From Ochromonas danica (Eukaryota > Sar > Chrysophyceae > Chromulinales > Chromulinaceae): 64,000 nucleotides of DNA. The notes under the pieces are model-generated. The model saw nothing but the letters and a program-made list of their open reading frames with translations, was not told where the DNA came from and did no database searches. This document shows positions 28,457-40,229 of this stretch, piece by piece. Location: contig VKHL01000067.1 in NCBI GenBank assembly GCA_015146655.1, positions 87,138-151,137 of the forward strand, in the 5' to 3' direction. Positions within the stretch are counted from its first letter, which is position 1. Every line of letters starts with the position of its first letter. Position numbers and translations under genes: made by a program.

Positions 28457-28936
28457 ATGGATCGAAAGAGAGCAAAGCTAGGAACAGATGAAGAGTCAGA
28501 TGACAAAATTGAGAAAACTGTATTTTTGGTGACGAAGAATATTGTCATTTCTATTGATGAGTTTGGTGATTATGCTGCAGCTTATCCTGACTGTGATGAA
28601 CCCGAGGAATATTGTCGACAAGAGAAGGAAGAGATAGAACAAAATATTTCTGAAAATGCAGAAAAGATATATTCAACATATGAAAAAGCATTCAACAAAG
28701 CGAAGCAATTCTTTATTGATGCCAAGCGGTTTGTAAATTGTCTTGGTAGCAAGGAAAATAGCGAAGGAACTGAACCTCGCGACACTGACCTAGATTACAC
28801 AAAATATCTTATTAATCCATATCTGATTTATAATGAAGTAACTTATGAATTTCCTTTAGAAAATGCAGAAGTTGATGCGTACAATGTAATGAGTGCACAT
28901 ATCGAAATAGTAATCAAAGAAATGCTTCTTGACTGA
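28457..28936 (+). CDS. small orphan acidic protein, family member 3
   Basis: Single exon, 159 residues from the ATG at 28457. It has the same layout as the gene at 27565: MDRKRAKLGTDEESDDKIEK start, SIDEFGD, PDCDEPEEY, a central helix TYEKAFNKAKQFFIDAKRFV, RDTDLDYTKY, and a final IEIVIKEM. Replacement changes are spread along the protein while the frame is kept, and charge and motif positions are conserved. This suggests a real protein under selection and not a decaying copy. Function unknown. Confidence 0.65.
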   Translation: MDRKRAKLGTDEESDDKIEKTVFLVTKNIVISIDEFGDYAAAYPDCDEPEEYCRQEKEEIEQNISENAEKIYSTYEKAFNKAKQFFIDAKRFVNCLGSKENSEGTEPRDTDLDYTKYLINPYLIYNEVTYEFPLENAEVDAYNVMSAHIEIVIKEMLLD

Positions 28937-30018
28937 CTGGATTGTCAGATGTTTGAGAATCTTGTCTAACTTTATTGCAAAACATGATTAGTGTTTGATT
29001 TGCTTCACCATTTTCTATTTCATCTCATCAACACCATTGTCTCTGATTTTACACCAAGCCGTGCTTGTTGTGTTGGGAGTGCAAAACGAGTACTTCAGAG
29101 TGGGTTGTTTTTTATGGTCACAAATTTTGATGATTTGTCCGTCAATGGTACAGTGGTTTAGGCTTTTTGTTGCATTCTTTGTCAGGTTCAATGAGAACAG
29201 CTAAAGACAACAGGATAAAGGAGGCCTAGGCTAACAGTCAAACAGAGCATGGTGGCGTGCTTGAACCCAAACTACAAGTGAGGTACATGTCGGATGTAAG
29301 ACTCTTAGGTGGAAAGCATTTAGGTACCATCTCACAGAAAAAAATGTTGCAACTCAAACCCGCAACCATCGCAACATAGAGCCTTGGGTGTGTTTAAGTG
29401 CTTTAGTCCCTTTAAATTCATGGCCACCTGCTTGTGGCCGAGGACTCCTACATAGCAGAGTATTTTCGGAGTAACTCAAAAGAATGAGTTCAGTTCTTTT
29501 AAAAACTGGAGGAAAGACATAACGGCACCTTGGATAAAAGCAGTAAAAACAAAGACGCGTGTAAACAAAACCTGCAAGAACAAGAAGAAGAAGAAACTCT
29601 TATTTACAGAATGTACATACAACCATAAAACGGCATTACTGCACCAGGAATAGGCAGGCTGTGTTTTCTCTATTTCTCCCTCCCCTTCTCCACTCCCTCT
29701 GAATCTGGCTGCGCAAGTATTACAAACTCTAATGGTCCACATCTCCTTCTTTGGTGGAGCTACCTGTAATTTCAACGTGGTTTATGGCAAATAGGAAAGG
29801 TGAGAGTGGATCATATGCCAAATACATGGCGTGTGAGCTGAGTTCACCCATCGTTCTTTCCCCAGACATCTACTATCGCCATTATCGACAGAGAGAATGG
29901 ACGTCTTAGCAGTCCTGTGAATTTGAAGTGGGAACCAGTTTTGCCACGCCATCATACTAGTCTTGCCACACCTCCCCGATATCTGCCCTACAATGCTGGC
30001 CGCTGGGCAGACTGCGCG
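28937..30018. other. gene-poor spacer
   Basis: The first about 80 bp repeat the 3' flank of the previous gene copy. The rest has no coding signal I trust; a 99-codon minus-strand frame at 29476-29775 has no protein-like composition. Confidence 0.4.
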
Positions 30019-31262
30019 TCATGCTGTTGTCGATAATGAAGGGAGATAGACAACGTTCACTTCGCTAGCAATTTGACGAGTGCGCTCGTCACGGAGCTTT
30101 CCAACATGCTGCAACCATTCCTCCTCGGTCGAATAGCCCAACGCCTGCAGAATCTGCAGTACGCTTTGGGGTTGAATACGAGTAATGTGGTTGAGAATAG
30201 CCGCAGCGCTTCGACGCATGGCGGCACAGCCACAGGACAGCTCATTAGGAGGGCAATTCGCAATCAATGATGCTATATACTCCAACGCAGCCAAATGAGT
30301 TGTCACAAAGGCCTGACGATAAACAGGCAGCTCGAGAAAAGCACAAAGAGCGTTGAGAGAAAGCTGACGAACGTCCTCAAAATCATCGGTAAGAAGCTTG
30401 CAAAGAGACTCAATACAGAGATTGACGCACACAGGGTGCTCCAGATACTGAGGCTGCTTCGTGGAGAGATCACAAAGCATCTTGACTGCTTCCAGACGAG
30501 ACTCCAAGAAAGCAGCGCCAACCATCTTATGAATAGGCTCAATACCAGCCAGGAAATCCTCCTCACTTGGGATGTACAGATTGCAATCGTCCATGGATGG
30601 TATAGGAGAGGCTCCGCGGGAAAGACAGCCTCTGCGCGGTTTGCAGACAGGACCGGGACACTGACCCAAAATGGCGCGCTGCAGTGCCTCAAAGAACGCC
30701 TGCACTGAAGGACGGAAGCTCTCACCCCGAATACACTTCACTTCCACGATATGATCCAAGGATTGGGGGTCCCAATACACCGACAGATCGAGTTCGCACA
30801 GAAAAGAAGCGCGCAAGTATTTACATTTCCACTAAGGTGAAACTCAGTAAGAAACACTCCCACCCAACATGCGAAAGAATAGAAAATGCTTACCATGCAT
30901 TCCTTTGAAACATAGGACGAATCAAACTCAGAGCACTGAGCTAAAGTGCTCTCTATCTTTAGTTTTAAATCTTGAAAGTCGCTGATATGGGCACTGAAGA
31001 AGGTATTCGATAGGAGGGTTGGACGGAGCGGGCACTGCTCACATTTAGATGAAATAGACTTAGAATTGAGTTTGATTGTGGTGGAGGGGATGGTCTCCAT
31101 CGTCTTATTGATTGTACGATGAGTGTCAAAGAAGTGCAGGTCGTGATGGGCAGTAGGAATGACTGCCACAGCACGATACATCAAGCTGCTTTCATTGGAA
31201 AGGATATTTAACAAGGCTGTCTCTTCAAATTCATCAAAAGGGAGAACCTCTTCGTCTGTCAT
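30019..31262 (-). CDS. ARM-like repeat protein (copy 2)
   Basis: Two exons, 31262-30894 and 30831-30019, mirror copy 1 (20972-22263) at an offset of 8,999; 393 residues. The shared tract 30045-31244 includes the intron and differs by only a few bases (one gives Val to Ala). The N-terminus reads MTDEEVLPFDEFEETA against MTEEEFIPFDEFEETA in copy 1. At the other end the homology stops inside the coding region, so the last 25 residues of copy 1 are replaced by YLPSLSTTA and a stop. The ARM-like region is intact. A working protein is plausible, but the altered end could also mark a truncated duplicate. Confidence 0.65.
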
Positions 31263-31622
31263 AGCGAGCTGATTGCAAGAAGAGATAGATCTGTTATCTG
31301 TCATCTGTTGATTGAGAGCAGTGCTGGGGGAGGGAGTTCTCCCAGACCCGACTTTAACTTCACTGATTTCCGTTTTGGGAAATCCGATAACGGGGAGACA
31401 CAAGCGGTCTTTTTTGATTTAGACAGTGCGACAGAGTTAGAGAGCACGTGTATGACTTTTAAGTACACTGTTGATTATCAACGTAGTATTTGTTAGACTA
31501 AGGTCTGGTCTCTCGCTGGTCTCTTAGAACTGTTTTATGAAACACATCAACCCCCACTTGTAAGCAGTTGCTAAGTGTGTCTTCACGTTCTCTCTTGTTG
31601 CTTGCCGTTTACATACCACAAT
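31263..31622. promoter_or_regulatory. divergent promoter region with a recurrent ~60-bp motif
   Basis: Lies between the starts of ARM-like copy 2 (-) and the giant gene (+). Around 31337-31400 it has TCTCCCAGACC...CTTTAACTTCAC...ATTT.CG..TTGG.AAATCCG, the same block as in the 270-bp repeats (about 22378-22432 and 27395-27449), with about 80% identity by eye. Recurrence near three gene starts suggests either a promoter module or an old repeat. Confidence 0.4.
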
Positions 31623-34600
31623 ATGCGTGTGAGTAGCTGTACTGTTCAAGAGAAGATACTTGAGCCCCATCTGCTCGCACACAGTTCCGGAGTTGGGATG
31701 TTTGCTGTACGAAAAACTCGTTTTTGTGTGTTTATCTCCTCCAAAGCTGCTGCCCAGCTGGCCTTCCTCTGTTGGGTCAAACAATCCGAGAATTGCAAAT
31801 CAGCCAAAGCATCTTTGGTGGAGAGATTTGATCACATGCTAAAAGCTCAATCTATTTTATGTAGAGCTGGGTCACACTCTTGGCAGCAGGATGAACATCT
31901 CTTCCACTTGACAGAAGGTGAGTCTGGCGAGGTCGGCCTGACCAAGACTGAGGTGGCCTCTGGACTGCTCCATTCCCGCAGTGCTTTGGTCGACTCGATA
32001 TCTGAGTTGCCTCATCTGCGGGTGGTTTGTTCGAAAGAGTATCTCGTCCAATACGACCCCGCCACAGGCGAGCATCGAGTCTTCAACCTCTCCACCTGTG
32101 AGGTCATCGATACGCTCTCTAAGCCCATGCAATCTCCCAGCCAGAAGATCACTTTAGCATGTGAGCCACAGTTGGAGAATGGATTCTTCCTCTTCGCCTG
32201 CGAAGATGACACTTTCTATGCTCTGCTCATTCGCAAGCAGCGCAGCAGTCAGCAGCAACAGGGCAGTCCCGTCAAGAAAGCCGCCATGAGCAAGTCTTTC
32301 AAACTGCACAAGTCGGAAGAGAATAAGTTGGAAAAGGCTCGAGGAAAGTTGGTGAAGATCGTTGGTCATCCTTCACTACCCGTCGTCTTCCTCGTCTTCA
32401 GCCAAGGCCCAGTGCAGATCTGGTCCTACGAGCGACTCTATCGACAACTACTGGCTGATCTGTCAGCTACTTCCATCAGTTCGCCAACGGAGAGTCAAGG
32501 ATTGGATGCAGAGGTGGAAGAGGGAACAGAAGACCAAAGCGAGCTGGGCGAGGAAGTGAACGTTCCTTCCAAGAAGGCGTCTACTCGAAGCAAGAGCAAG
32601 CAAAAGCTTTATTACCTCAGCAGTGTTGGGACGCTAGCAGCGCCTTTAGATGGCCATTTGGCTTCTTTCCACTCCTCGTTGGCTAACTTGCCCCAGACTG
32701 TGTCTGCGATCAGCATCCAGCCGTCTGGCCGCCTTGTCTCTCTGATATACAGCCAGAGTGTTGTCGCAGTGTATGATCTGCAGTCTATTGTAGGGTTATC
32801 TTGTCTCCATGGCCAAGCAGCGACAGTCATGTTTACCTCTCTTTATCCTCTTGTTCCCCCTCAACTCGACGCTATCAATGCCAACCTCACGCCTCGTGGA
32901 AGTCCTAAAGAAGGCATTCTTCATCCGCACAATCTATCCCATCTCAAGGAACATTCTCGTTTCTACACGGAACCTGATCTTGAGCACCGTTTCCAGCTCA
33001 CAGCTTTCCATCCCTCTGTGCCAATTCTTCTCTTGTTGGTCAGTCGGAGAAGGATGATCACAAAAGTGGCGAGCAGTTTTCAAATTGGCAAAGCTAAGGA
33101 GAGCAGCGGAGTTGTCTTTGAGCCCCTGCCTTCTGTAATATGTGTGCTATCTCTATTTCCTTCTCACATGCCTCGTCTGCAGTGCATTGGATCCCAGGCC
33201 CTACAAGAAGGATTGCCTCGTGGGCTGGGCAAAGAGATCACGAACCGGTTTTCTACCTTGAACCTCAATCCTCTTGCTATTTCGTTGACTACGTCTCAGC
33301 ACGTTGTGCTGCAATACATGTTGTTAATGGGTAGTCGGCCAGATAACTTGAAGGAGAGCAAGATCTATTGTGTCTACTCATTCGCCGAGTCTTTCCTGTA
33401 CAGCCGAGGCCTGAGCAGCATTCTGTTCGGACTGCAGCAATCTGTGCAACTCCCTTTGGGAGCTTATCTCTACGGTCTGCCTGCGACTCATCATGCCTAT
33501 CGCCTGCTTCCTCAGACACGAGGGCCGAACCCGCAGAAGCTACCCTTTTACGATGGCCAAGAGGATATATTATGGAATGCCTTGTCTTTCCAGGACCCAT
33601 CTGCTGCAACTTCTTCGCAATCAAAGCAAGCTCGTGCACTTCCTCGGGCCTTTATCTCGAAAGGGTCATTTGTACATAACCAGCAGTCTGGCGAGAATGC
33701 AAAGGGTGGTAGCGAACTCTTCCATGATATCTACGAGGTCCACTACCTCGCCAACTCAACTGGCAGTCGTTCCAATGGTCAAACATCTGCTTCCCAGCAC
33801 CAAGATAACTCTTATCAAGTACAGTATGATCTGATACAACAAGTTCCAGCCGAGATAGATGCAAAGATCTGTACGGAGGCAATCAAACAAACCTATTCTT
33901 GGTTAAAGTTGGAGAAAGAGGATTACGTCCTTTTGTCAGGCATCAAAGCACAGGATGAAACCATTCATCACTTTCTCCCGCAAAGTCTCTCGTCCTTATC
34001 TAATGATGGCTCTGGTCAAGAGACTTTTCTCTCGTTTTGTGGTGTTATTTATCGATCTGAGAAGAATGAAAACCTTGCCACAGTTTACAATCCTTCACTG
34101 ATGCATGTTCATGGCGGCGGGTTCTACCGCCGTGCTGTCCTCCTCTTGCTCCAACAACCTGTCGTTCAAGATGTGCAACAAGCAGAGCAGCAGAAGGCTG
34201 CTGTTAGTCTTGTCTATTTGAACTTTCGTGACCTTCTTGCGAGCTCTTCCTCGGTTGATTCGCAGATGCCATTGCTATGGTTGGCCCTGGCAGAAGATGG
34301 CAAGACAGTGAAAGTTCTTCGACGATCTCAACCACAAGAGGCTATTAAATGCACCACTTCATTTTTGCTTGACGTCACTGGGCAAGCGGAAAGGATGTGG
34401 CTGTGCTCTGCGTCTGACAACAATCACTATCTCGCTGTCACGGAGGGAGTTGATGATACAGACTCCCAAATCTTGCGTCTATATCGCTTCTCAAGGCAGA
34501 CCCTCCTCTCCAACAGTGCCGAGAGAGTGGCTTGGCAAACACAGTGCAAACTGGTGCTGCATAAGGGCGAAGTTGTCATGGACGCTGTATGGCAAGATGC

Positions 34601-37600
34601 CACATGTCATGCGAATGCTTCAGTTTATGAGCAGTACTTGACTAACGTTTGTTGTTATGATCGACGACCTTTTCTTGCTGTCCGAACCAATCAACGCGTG
34701 TTGATCCTCACGTCAGAGTTAAGCATTGTCAATAGCATTGGCTATGGAACTCAAATGGAAAGGCTGGCTAGAATGGTGACTTCACAGCCTCCAACAGCGA
34801 CTCCAACCAATCGCTACCAGGCACGACTGCAAGCGATCCTGGCACAGCATAGCAACAGCTTCGCTAAGCCTTCTGTTTCTCCACTTGACAAAGGCGGTGA
34901 AGGGGAAAATGAGTATCTTGAAACAGAGGTCAGGCAGGTTCTGTGGATGGGAGCAGCATTGATGGTTTTATGCAGCAATGGACATCTGCGCTATCTCCTC
35001 CCGTTATCACAACATCTTTTACATCTACAAGTTAAAGGCAAGAAAGCAGCGGTCTTTCAGGACTCATTGGCAATCAGCCGAGCTCTGGGGATATTTGATG
35101 GTCATGGAGTTCATCGCCTCTCTCGATCCCAATTACTTTGCACATTACCCTACAATCTCACACCTACACACTTCCTTCGGGTGTTGCTACTGCTTCCTGA
35201 TCGTCTCTACTTATCATTTAGTCCGCATAGTGGCCTTGGGCAGTGCAAAGTCACTGTGCGTCCACTAAATCCACTGGAACCGCTTATCATGGGCTTGCTA
35301 GCAAATCGGTTTTTTGCGCATTGCCAACAACGCCATCTCTTGGGAGGAATTGGTGGTGTGGCAGATGTGTACGATATTTCCAATAAAACTGTCTATCTTG
35401 ACAGTCAAGAGCAAAGTTCCAGCAGTGCATTTTTGTCGTTGCTAGTGTATGTTTCTTCGTTGTTTTGTCCTGCACCTGTGCAAGGACGCCCTGTTGCCAC
35501 GAAGGCTATGCAGGCGCAGCACTCTCGATCCTTCATTTGTCTTCTTTTCTCCCTTGATCTGTTGCAAACACAAGGGAAGGAAAATCAAAGGCCTGTTTCT
35601 CCTGGGCATGTAGTGGCTGCCGTGATGTTGCGCTCTCTGGAGAAGAGAGAGAGCCGTTCGTTTTCCTCTCATGCTGCTGGAGACTTCCCTCTCCATCGCC
35701 ATATCCCTGCGGCGCTCTTTTTCTATCATCTTGTTCAACTCTTTCCTTGTAGTTCATATGCTCTGTTGCCTTTATTGGCTGAAAAGAAGACTGTTTTGGG
35801 AGAGCTGCTCTTGCAACAAGAGAGTTTTGGTGGTTCTGCACTACCTTTGCGACGATCAGCTCTTTCTCTCCAAGCATTGAATGGCTTGATTGTGATTCTT
35901 CGACAGCTGCCTCCGTCGTCGTCTTTTCCTCGTATGGACGAGATTTATCGCTTGCTTGATATTCTGGACTCCCTGCCACTTTTGCTGTGGGCCATGCTAG
36001 CACACCACCCAGATGAGGTCCACAGATTCATGATGGAGCTGCTCAGTCCTGACTATCACTCTTTGTTGGATCTGCCAGTGCTGACAGTAATGCGCGAAAT
36101 AGCATCCCAACATCTGCGCGATCAAGAGTTGGCGAACGAAGTAGAACCGCTTTACAGAGCAGCTTGTAGACAGACTCGGCTGCCTCATCTGACTCATTCG
36201 CTCCGTAGTCAAGCACTCCATCACTCACTGCCTGCACCTTCCTCGAAGAAGAGCAAGGAAGTGCAGGAAGAGGAAGAAGGACGTGTGGTAGTTGATGCTG
36301 ATGGTGTTGAGAAGAAAGTTCATCTCGCCGCACTCAATCGAGCACGTCAAGATATTGCAGCCCGCTATCGACTCGTCTTTCCCGGTCCTACTTTGTATGC
36401 TGACCCTTTCGCACTTCATCCCTTGAATCAAGAGGTGGTGGAGGATTGTCTAGGGCAGAATGCTCGTGTAGAGATTGTACCAACCTCTGACATATTATCA
36501 TCGGTTGAAACAGGAACGACTAATGGGCAGTCTTCGAATTCTAGTAACGCCTTCTTTGCTAATCAACCGCGACCAGAGCATTGGGTTGATCTGGTTGGTC
36601 AGGGTCGTGAAATGGAGAAAGTGATTCTTTATTGTCGCTTCAGTGATGTCTATCTTCCCGGCGATTTGGAGCATTTCTCCAACGCGGTGGCACGGCCCTG
36701 CACGCAAATGACCTTTCTCAACCTTGCGAAGAATGAACGACCTTCCTTGGAGCTTTTTAGCTCTTCTCCATATTATGCTGGCTTCGGAGTTGCCTACTCC
36801 TTATCCAAAGTTGATCCCGGCGATCGACATGAAGTGGTCAAGACGCTGAATGATCTCACTTATTCTCCATCTCCCGGCATCACATCCTCCAGTTCCTCTG
36901 TCCAGGGTGCAGTGGAATGTGGTTTGCGATGCCATATTTTCCGCGGAGAGCCTTTAGATGTGGGTCTCTATCATGTCGATCCTCTTCGAAACAAGTTGAC
37001 TGTTGAGGTGTTTGTTGACCTTGGAGGTCCCGATGAGTTGCAAGCAGCTCTGAGTGCTCATCCTCAGAATGAGATTGTACTCTGGCAACGCGTGGTCTAC
37101 TCAGAAAGTCAGAGTCCTCAAGCGAATATTTACAAGTTTTACATAGCAAATAGTGGCCATCTGGCGATGCAATTTGGTGCTGTCCAAGCGACGATGACCT
37201 CTCTACACGTGCCGGACTATCTGCGTCGACAGAAGGCTGCTGACGATGCAGACACCACCGAGAACCATTTCTTACACCTATGCTGGCTGTTGGATAGTAG
37301 TCGTTGTACCTTTCAGCTCGTCAATGGTGTTGTCCAAGTTGTTGGCGGTGAAGAGGCAGAGGTCAGCCTATTGGTCGACGGACAAATGTGGTTGGATCTA
37401 CAGCCCATCCCTACATTGCCTCCTATCGAAGAACAGCATTTAGCGCAGACGCTACTTTACTTCATGCCCAATGTCACCTTGATGTCTTATCGTCTTACCG
37501 AACTACGCCTTTTCGCTGGACTCCGTACTGCATCTGAAGTGGAAGCTACCCAAATAGCCTATCTCCCGTTAGCCTCGAGAAGAATCCGCCTGCAATTACA

Positions 37601-39491
37601 ATTGAAGAACACCAAGAAACTCTTTAATCCATACAAGGAAGTGGCTTTGCCAGCTGTTTGTCGAGACCAAGGGGAGGTGTATATTGTTCCCGTGGAAGCT
37701 GAGATCGTTCCAGCAGCACCTTCAGCGTCTAGCGCTGTTAGTGGGGAGACAGCAGCACTCCCCTTGCCTCCTTCCAAAGGAGTCGTGGGAGCGCCACCAG
37801 CAAAACCTGTACGACCTGGTCTGCTTGCTTCGAAGCCATCTGCATCTGTTCCAGCCGACGTTACGTCTGCTCCTGCTGCGCTGCCTCCTCAAGACGGAGC
37901 ATTGAACGCCAGACAACGACGTCTACTTGCATTGAAGCAGGGACGAACTCAAGAAGCTGCACCTTCCGCCCATCCTTCACCTGCTGCTTCTACTGCTTCT
38001 GCTGTTGCTAGTGTAGATGGAAGAACTGCGAGTGATCAAAGCACAAATGAGAATGGAAGCCACTTTGAGGCGAAATTTGATACATTCTTCAGCCAGCCTT
38101 CTACAGGTAGCATTCCCCCTCCAAGTATTACTTCCCCAGTTGTTGAAGCACCTGTCTCAAGATCCACCACAGGAATTGAGGCATCACCGCTTTCTTCTGT
38201 GCAGGGCACCACTGAACTATCTGTGAGCGGAAGTCGTATTTTTGGTCTCAACACAGAGGATAGCAGTCTTGTTTTGCGTCTTATTCATTCTAACTCTGGC
38301 GGCAGTTTCAATGGCTTTCAATCGCCTGGTCTACTTAGCCTGGCAGACGCTGCTGGAGGTTGCATGATCTGTGCCTCTTCACAGAGAGCTTCCACTGTGA
38401 AATTGAGCTCCTTTTTGGGGCTTTCCTCTGCCACTTTGCAATTCCCCATGGCGCTCTCCGCCTTGCTAACATCGCCAACCAAACGGTGTCATCTAGCCGT
38501 GCATGATCAAACTGCTATCAGCATCTACAACATCTATGGACTTCTCCGACCACATGAAGTGGAGGCGAAGGAAGATGATGATATTAAGAAAGTGGTTTCT
38601 TTACCAACGCCCTCTCTGCCCATTCTCTTCATGCAGTTCATCTCTCCAGAACTTCTTCTCTTCATAACTCCTCACGATGGATATACCTGGAAGGCAAGTC
38701 CTGGTGCTGAGAGTGGTGGAGCGCCGGCCAAACCAATTAAAATCCTTCAACGTGCTGATCTAGTTGATCTCAAGAAGTGAGTACCGTCCATGCACGAAGG
38801 ATTGTTGTACAATTTATCTTGAACTAACATCATAACCCGTGTGTTTAGGTGGACGGAAAGAGTTGTCGTGCGCACGGCAGTCCACCCGACGGAAGGCTGG
38901 ACCATGCTTACGACTCGCGCGGCAGTTAGTTCAGCCACTGCTTCGAATGTTGTTTCATTGCATCATGCCAAAACTGGAGGCTCGTTGGCTATTCAGGCGG
39001 TGTGTGGAGCATTCCGACCACAGACTAGTGAAGCATTCTTCGTCCTTCTTGATGAAAGTGGTGGTTATGACATTGTGGGGTGTGATTTGCATGACTTGTT
39101 GAGCAATCATGCTCAGCTGCCTGGTGCGGCGCCTCCTTATCGCCAACCATTGTCTCCAAGCCAAATTCAAGCTAAGACGCGCATTGCTGTGAGAGATATA
39201 GCGATACCCAGCTCGACGACTTCATATCAACTCTGGATCATCGCAGATCGCGTTTTCCTCCTCACTTCCTCTGCTAGGATATACATGGCTAGTCTCAAGG
39301 CGCAGGCTTGCTTGGGTAGTGTTGTCATCAGCGACGTGGAAGAAGTGCTGCAAGGTGCTCTGGACTCAACCTCCGCCCCCAGTGACCCCTCTCTGGTGTT
39401 GCTGGTCGCTTCTCGCGATGGTTCCTCTTCTTCCTTGAAGGTTTCACTGAGACAAATCTCTGAGTGCATCATGGCCAACTCACAACATTAG
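31623..39491 (+). CDS. very large protein with beta-propeller-like N-terminus and a LamG-like segment
   Basis: Two exons, 31623-38776 and 38849-39491, with a 72-nt intron (GTGAGT...TTTAG); 2,598 residues. The first ATG of the open frame is used. The N-terminal about 600 residues have the rhythm of WD/beta-propeller repeats (TVSAISIQPSGRLVSLIYSQ, VAVYDL). The middle (about 700-1500) is helical and Leu-rich. A segment at about 1855-1985 looks like a concanavalin/LamG fold, ending in YRLTELRLFAGLRTASEVEA. Residues about 2020-2190 are Pro/Ala/Ser-rich and disordered. The C-terminus returns to beta-strand repeats across the intron. No signal peptide or membrane span. A trafficking or scaffold role is possible by architecture only; I do not recognise the family. 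Confidence 0.8.
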
Positions 39492-40229
39492 TAGGCTGGT
39501 TGTCAATTGATTCGATCATGTTTAAGTGCTATGACAAGTCTCTTGCAACGAACTATCAACAAGTAATGAGGGGGTAGGGTGTTCGCTGTTCAGTTATTCA
39601 TTTCGTATTAAAAGAGAACCTCAATGAAAATGTCGATGCTCTGGAGAACTTCAATGGCGTTAGGGCAATGGTCTGCTGTCATAATGTAATACTAACAAAA
39701 TCATTAATATCTAGATGGTCTATGGAACTGCTGTTGCAGACAAAACTCCGACCGCACTACAAGCAATTCAAACGCAAATCCACTCCATCTCTTTAATAGC
39801 CTAAGTAAGAAGAAAAGAAGGTTAAGAGCTCGACAAAATCAGGTGTAAACGTTTTCTCATTTTTGATCCCACTCAGATCTTCACACACTTTGTGACCTTA
39901 GACAGAGGATAAGTGTGAATTTCGCAGTTAAAACTCATAGTTTTCAATCTCTGCCAGCTGTGAGGTGGTGTTGTGTGTTGTCACCTCTGCTGGTGAGGTG
40001 TTGAAGAGAAGCGGTGGGGCAGGGGGTGGGGCAGGGGGTGGTGCCCACTTCATCTCTTCCTACAGCCACTCCTCTGCCACCGCAGAGAACAGCTGCGTGG
40101 GAAGTTCAACCAGTGCACCTCCGAAACTCCGAAAATGGGCAAATGTGGCTGTGAGAAGGTGCAAGAGAGGAAGATTTCGATCAACGACCACTTGGACAAG
40201 TTCTTCAAGAGAAAGCATCGATTGTCGCC
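39492..40229. other. intergenic before ammonium transporter
   Basis: No gene seen. A G-rich run with repeated GGGGCAGGGGGT (about 40014-40041) lies about 200 bp before the next start and could form a G-quadruplex or be part of a 5' leader. Confidence 0.4.

Noticed and set aside
29476-29775. 99-codon minus-strand frame as a gene
   Set aside because: Composition is that of random AT-rich sequence (a run of Phe), with no duplicate, motif or splice support.
38778-38780. TGA at 38778 as the end of the giant protein
   Set aside because: It is part of a GTGAGT donor; a 72-nt intron joins in frame to 214 further codons of similar beta-rich sequence.
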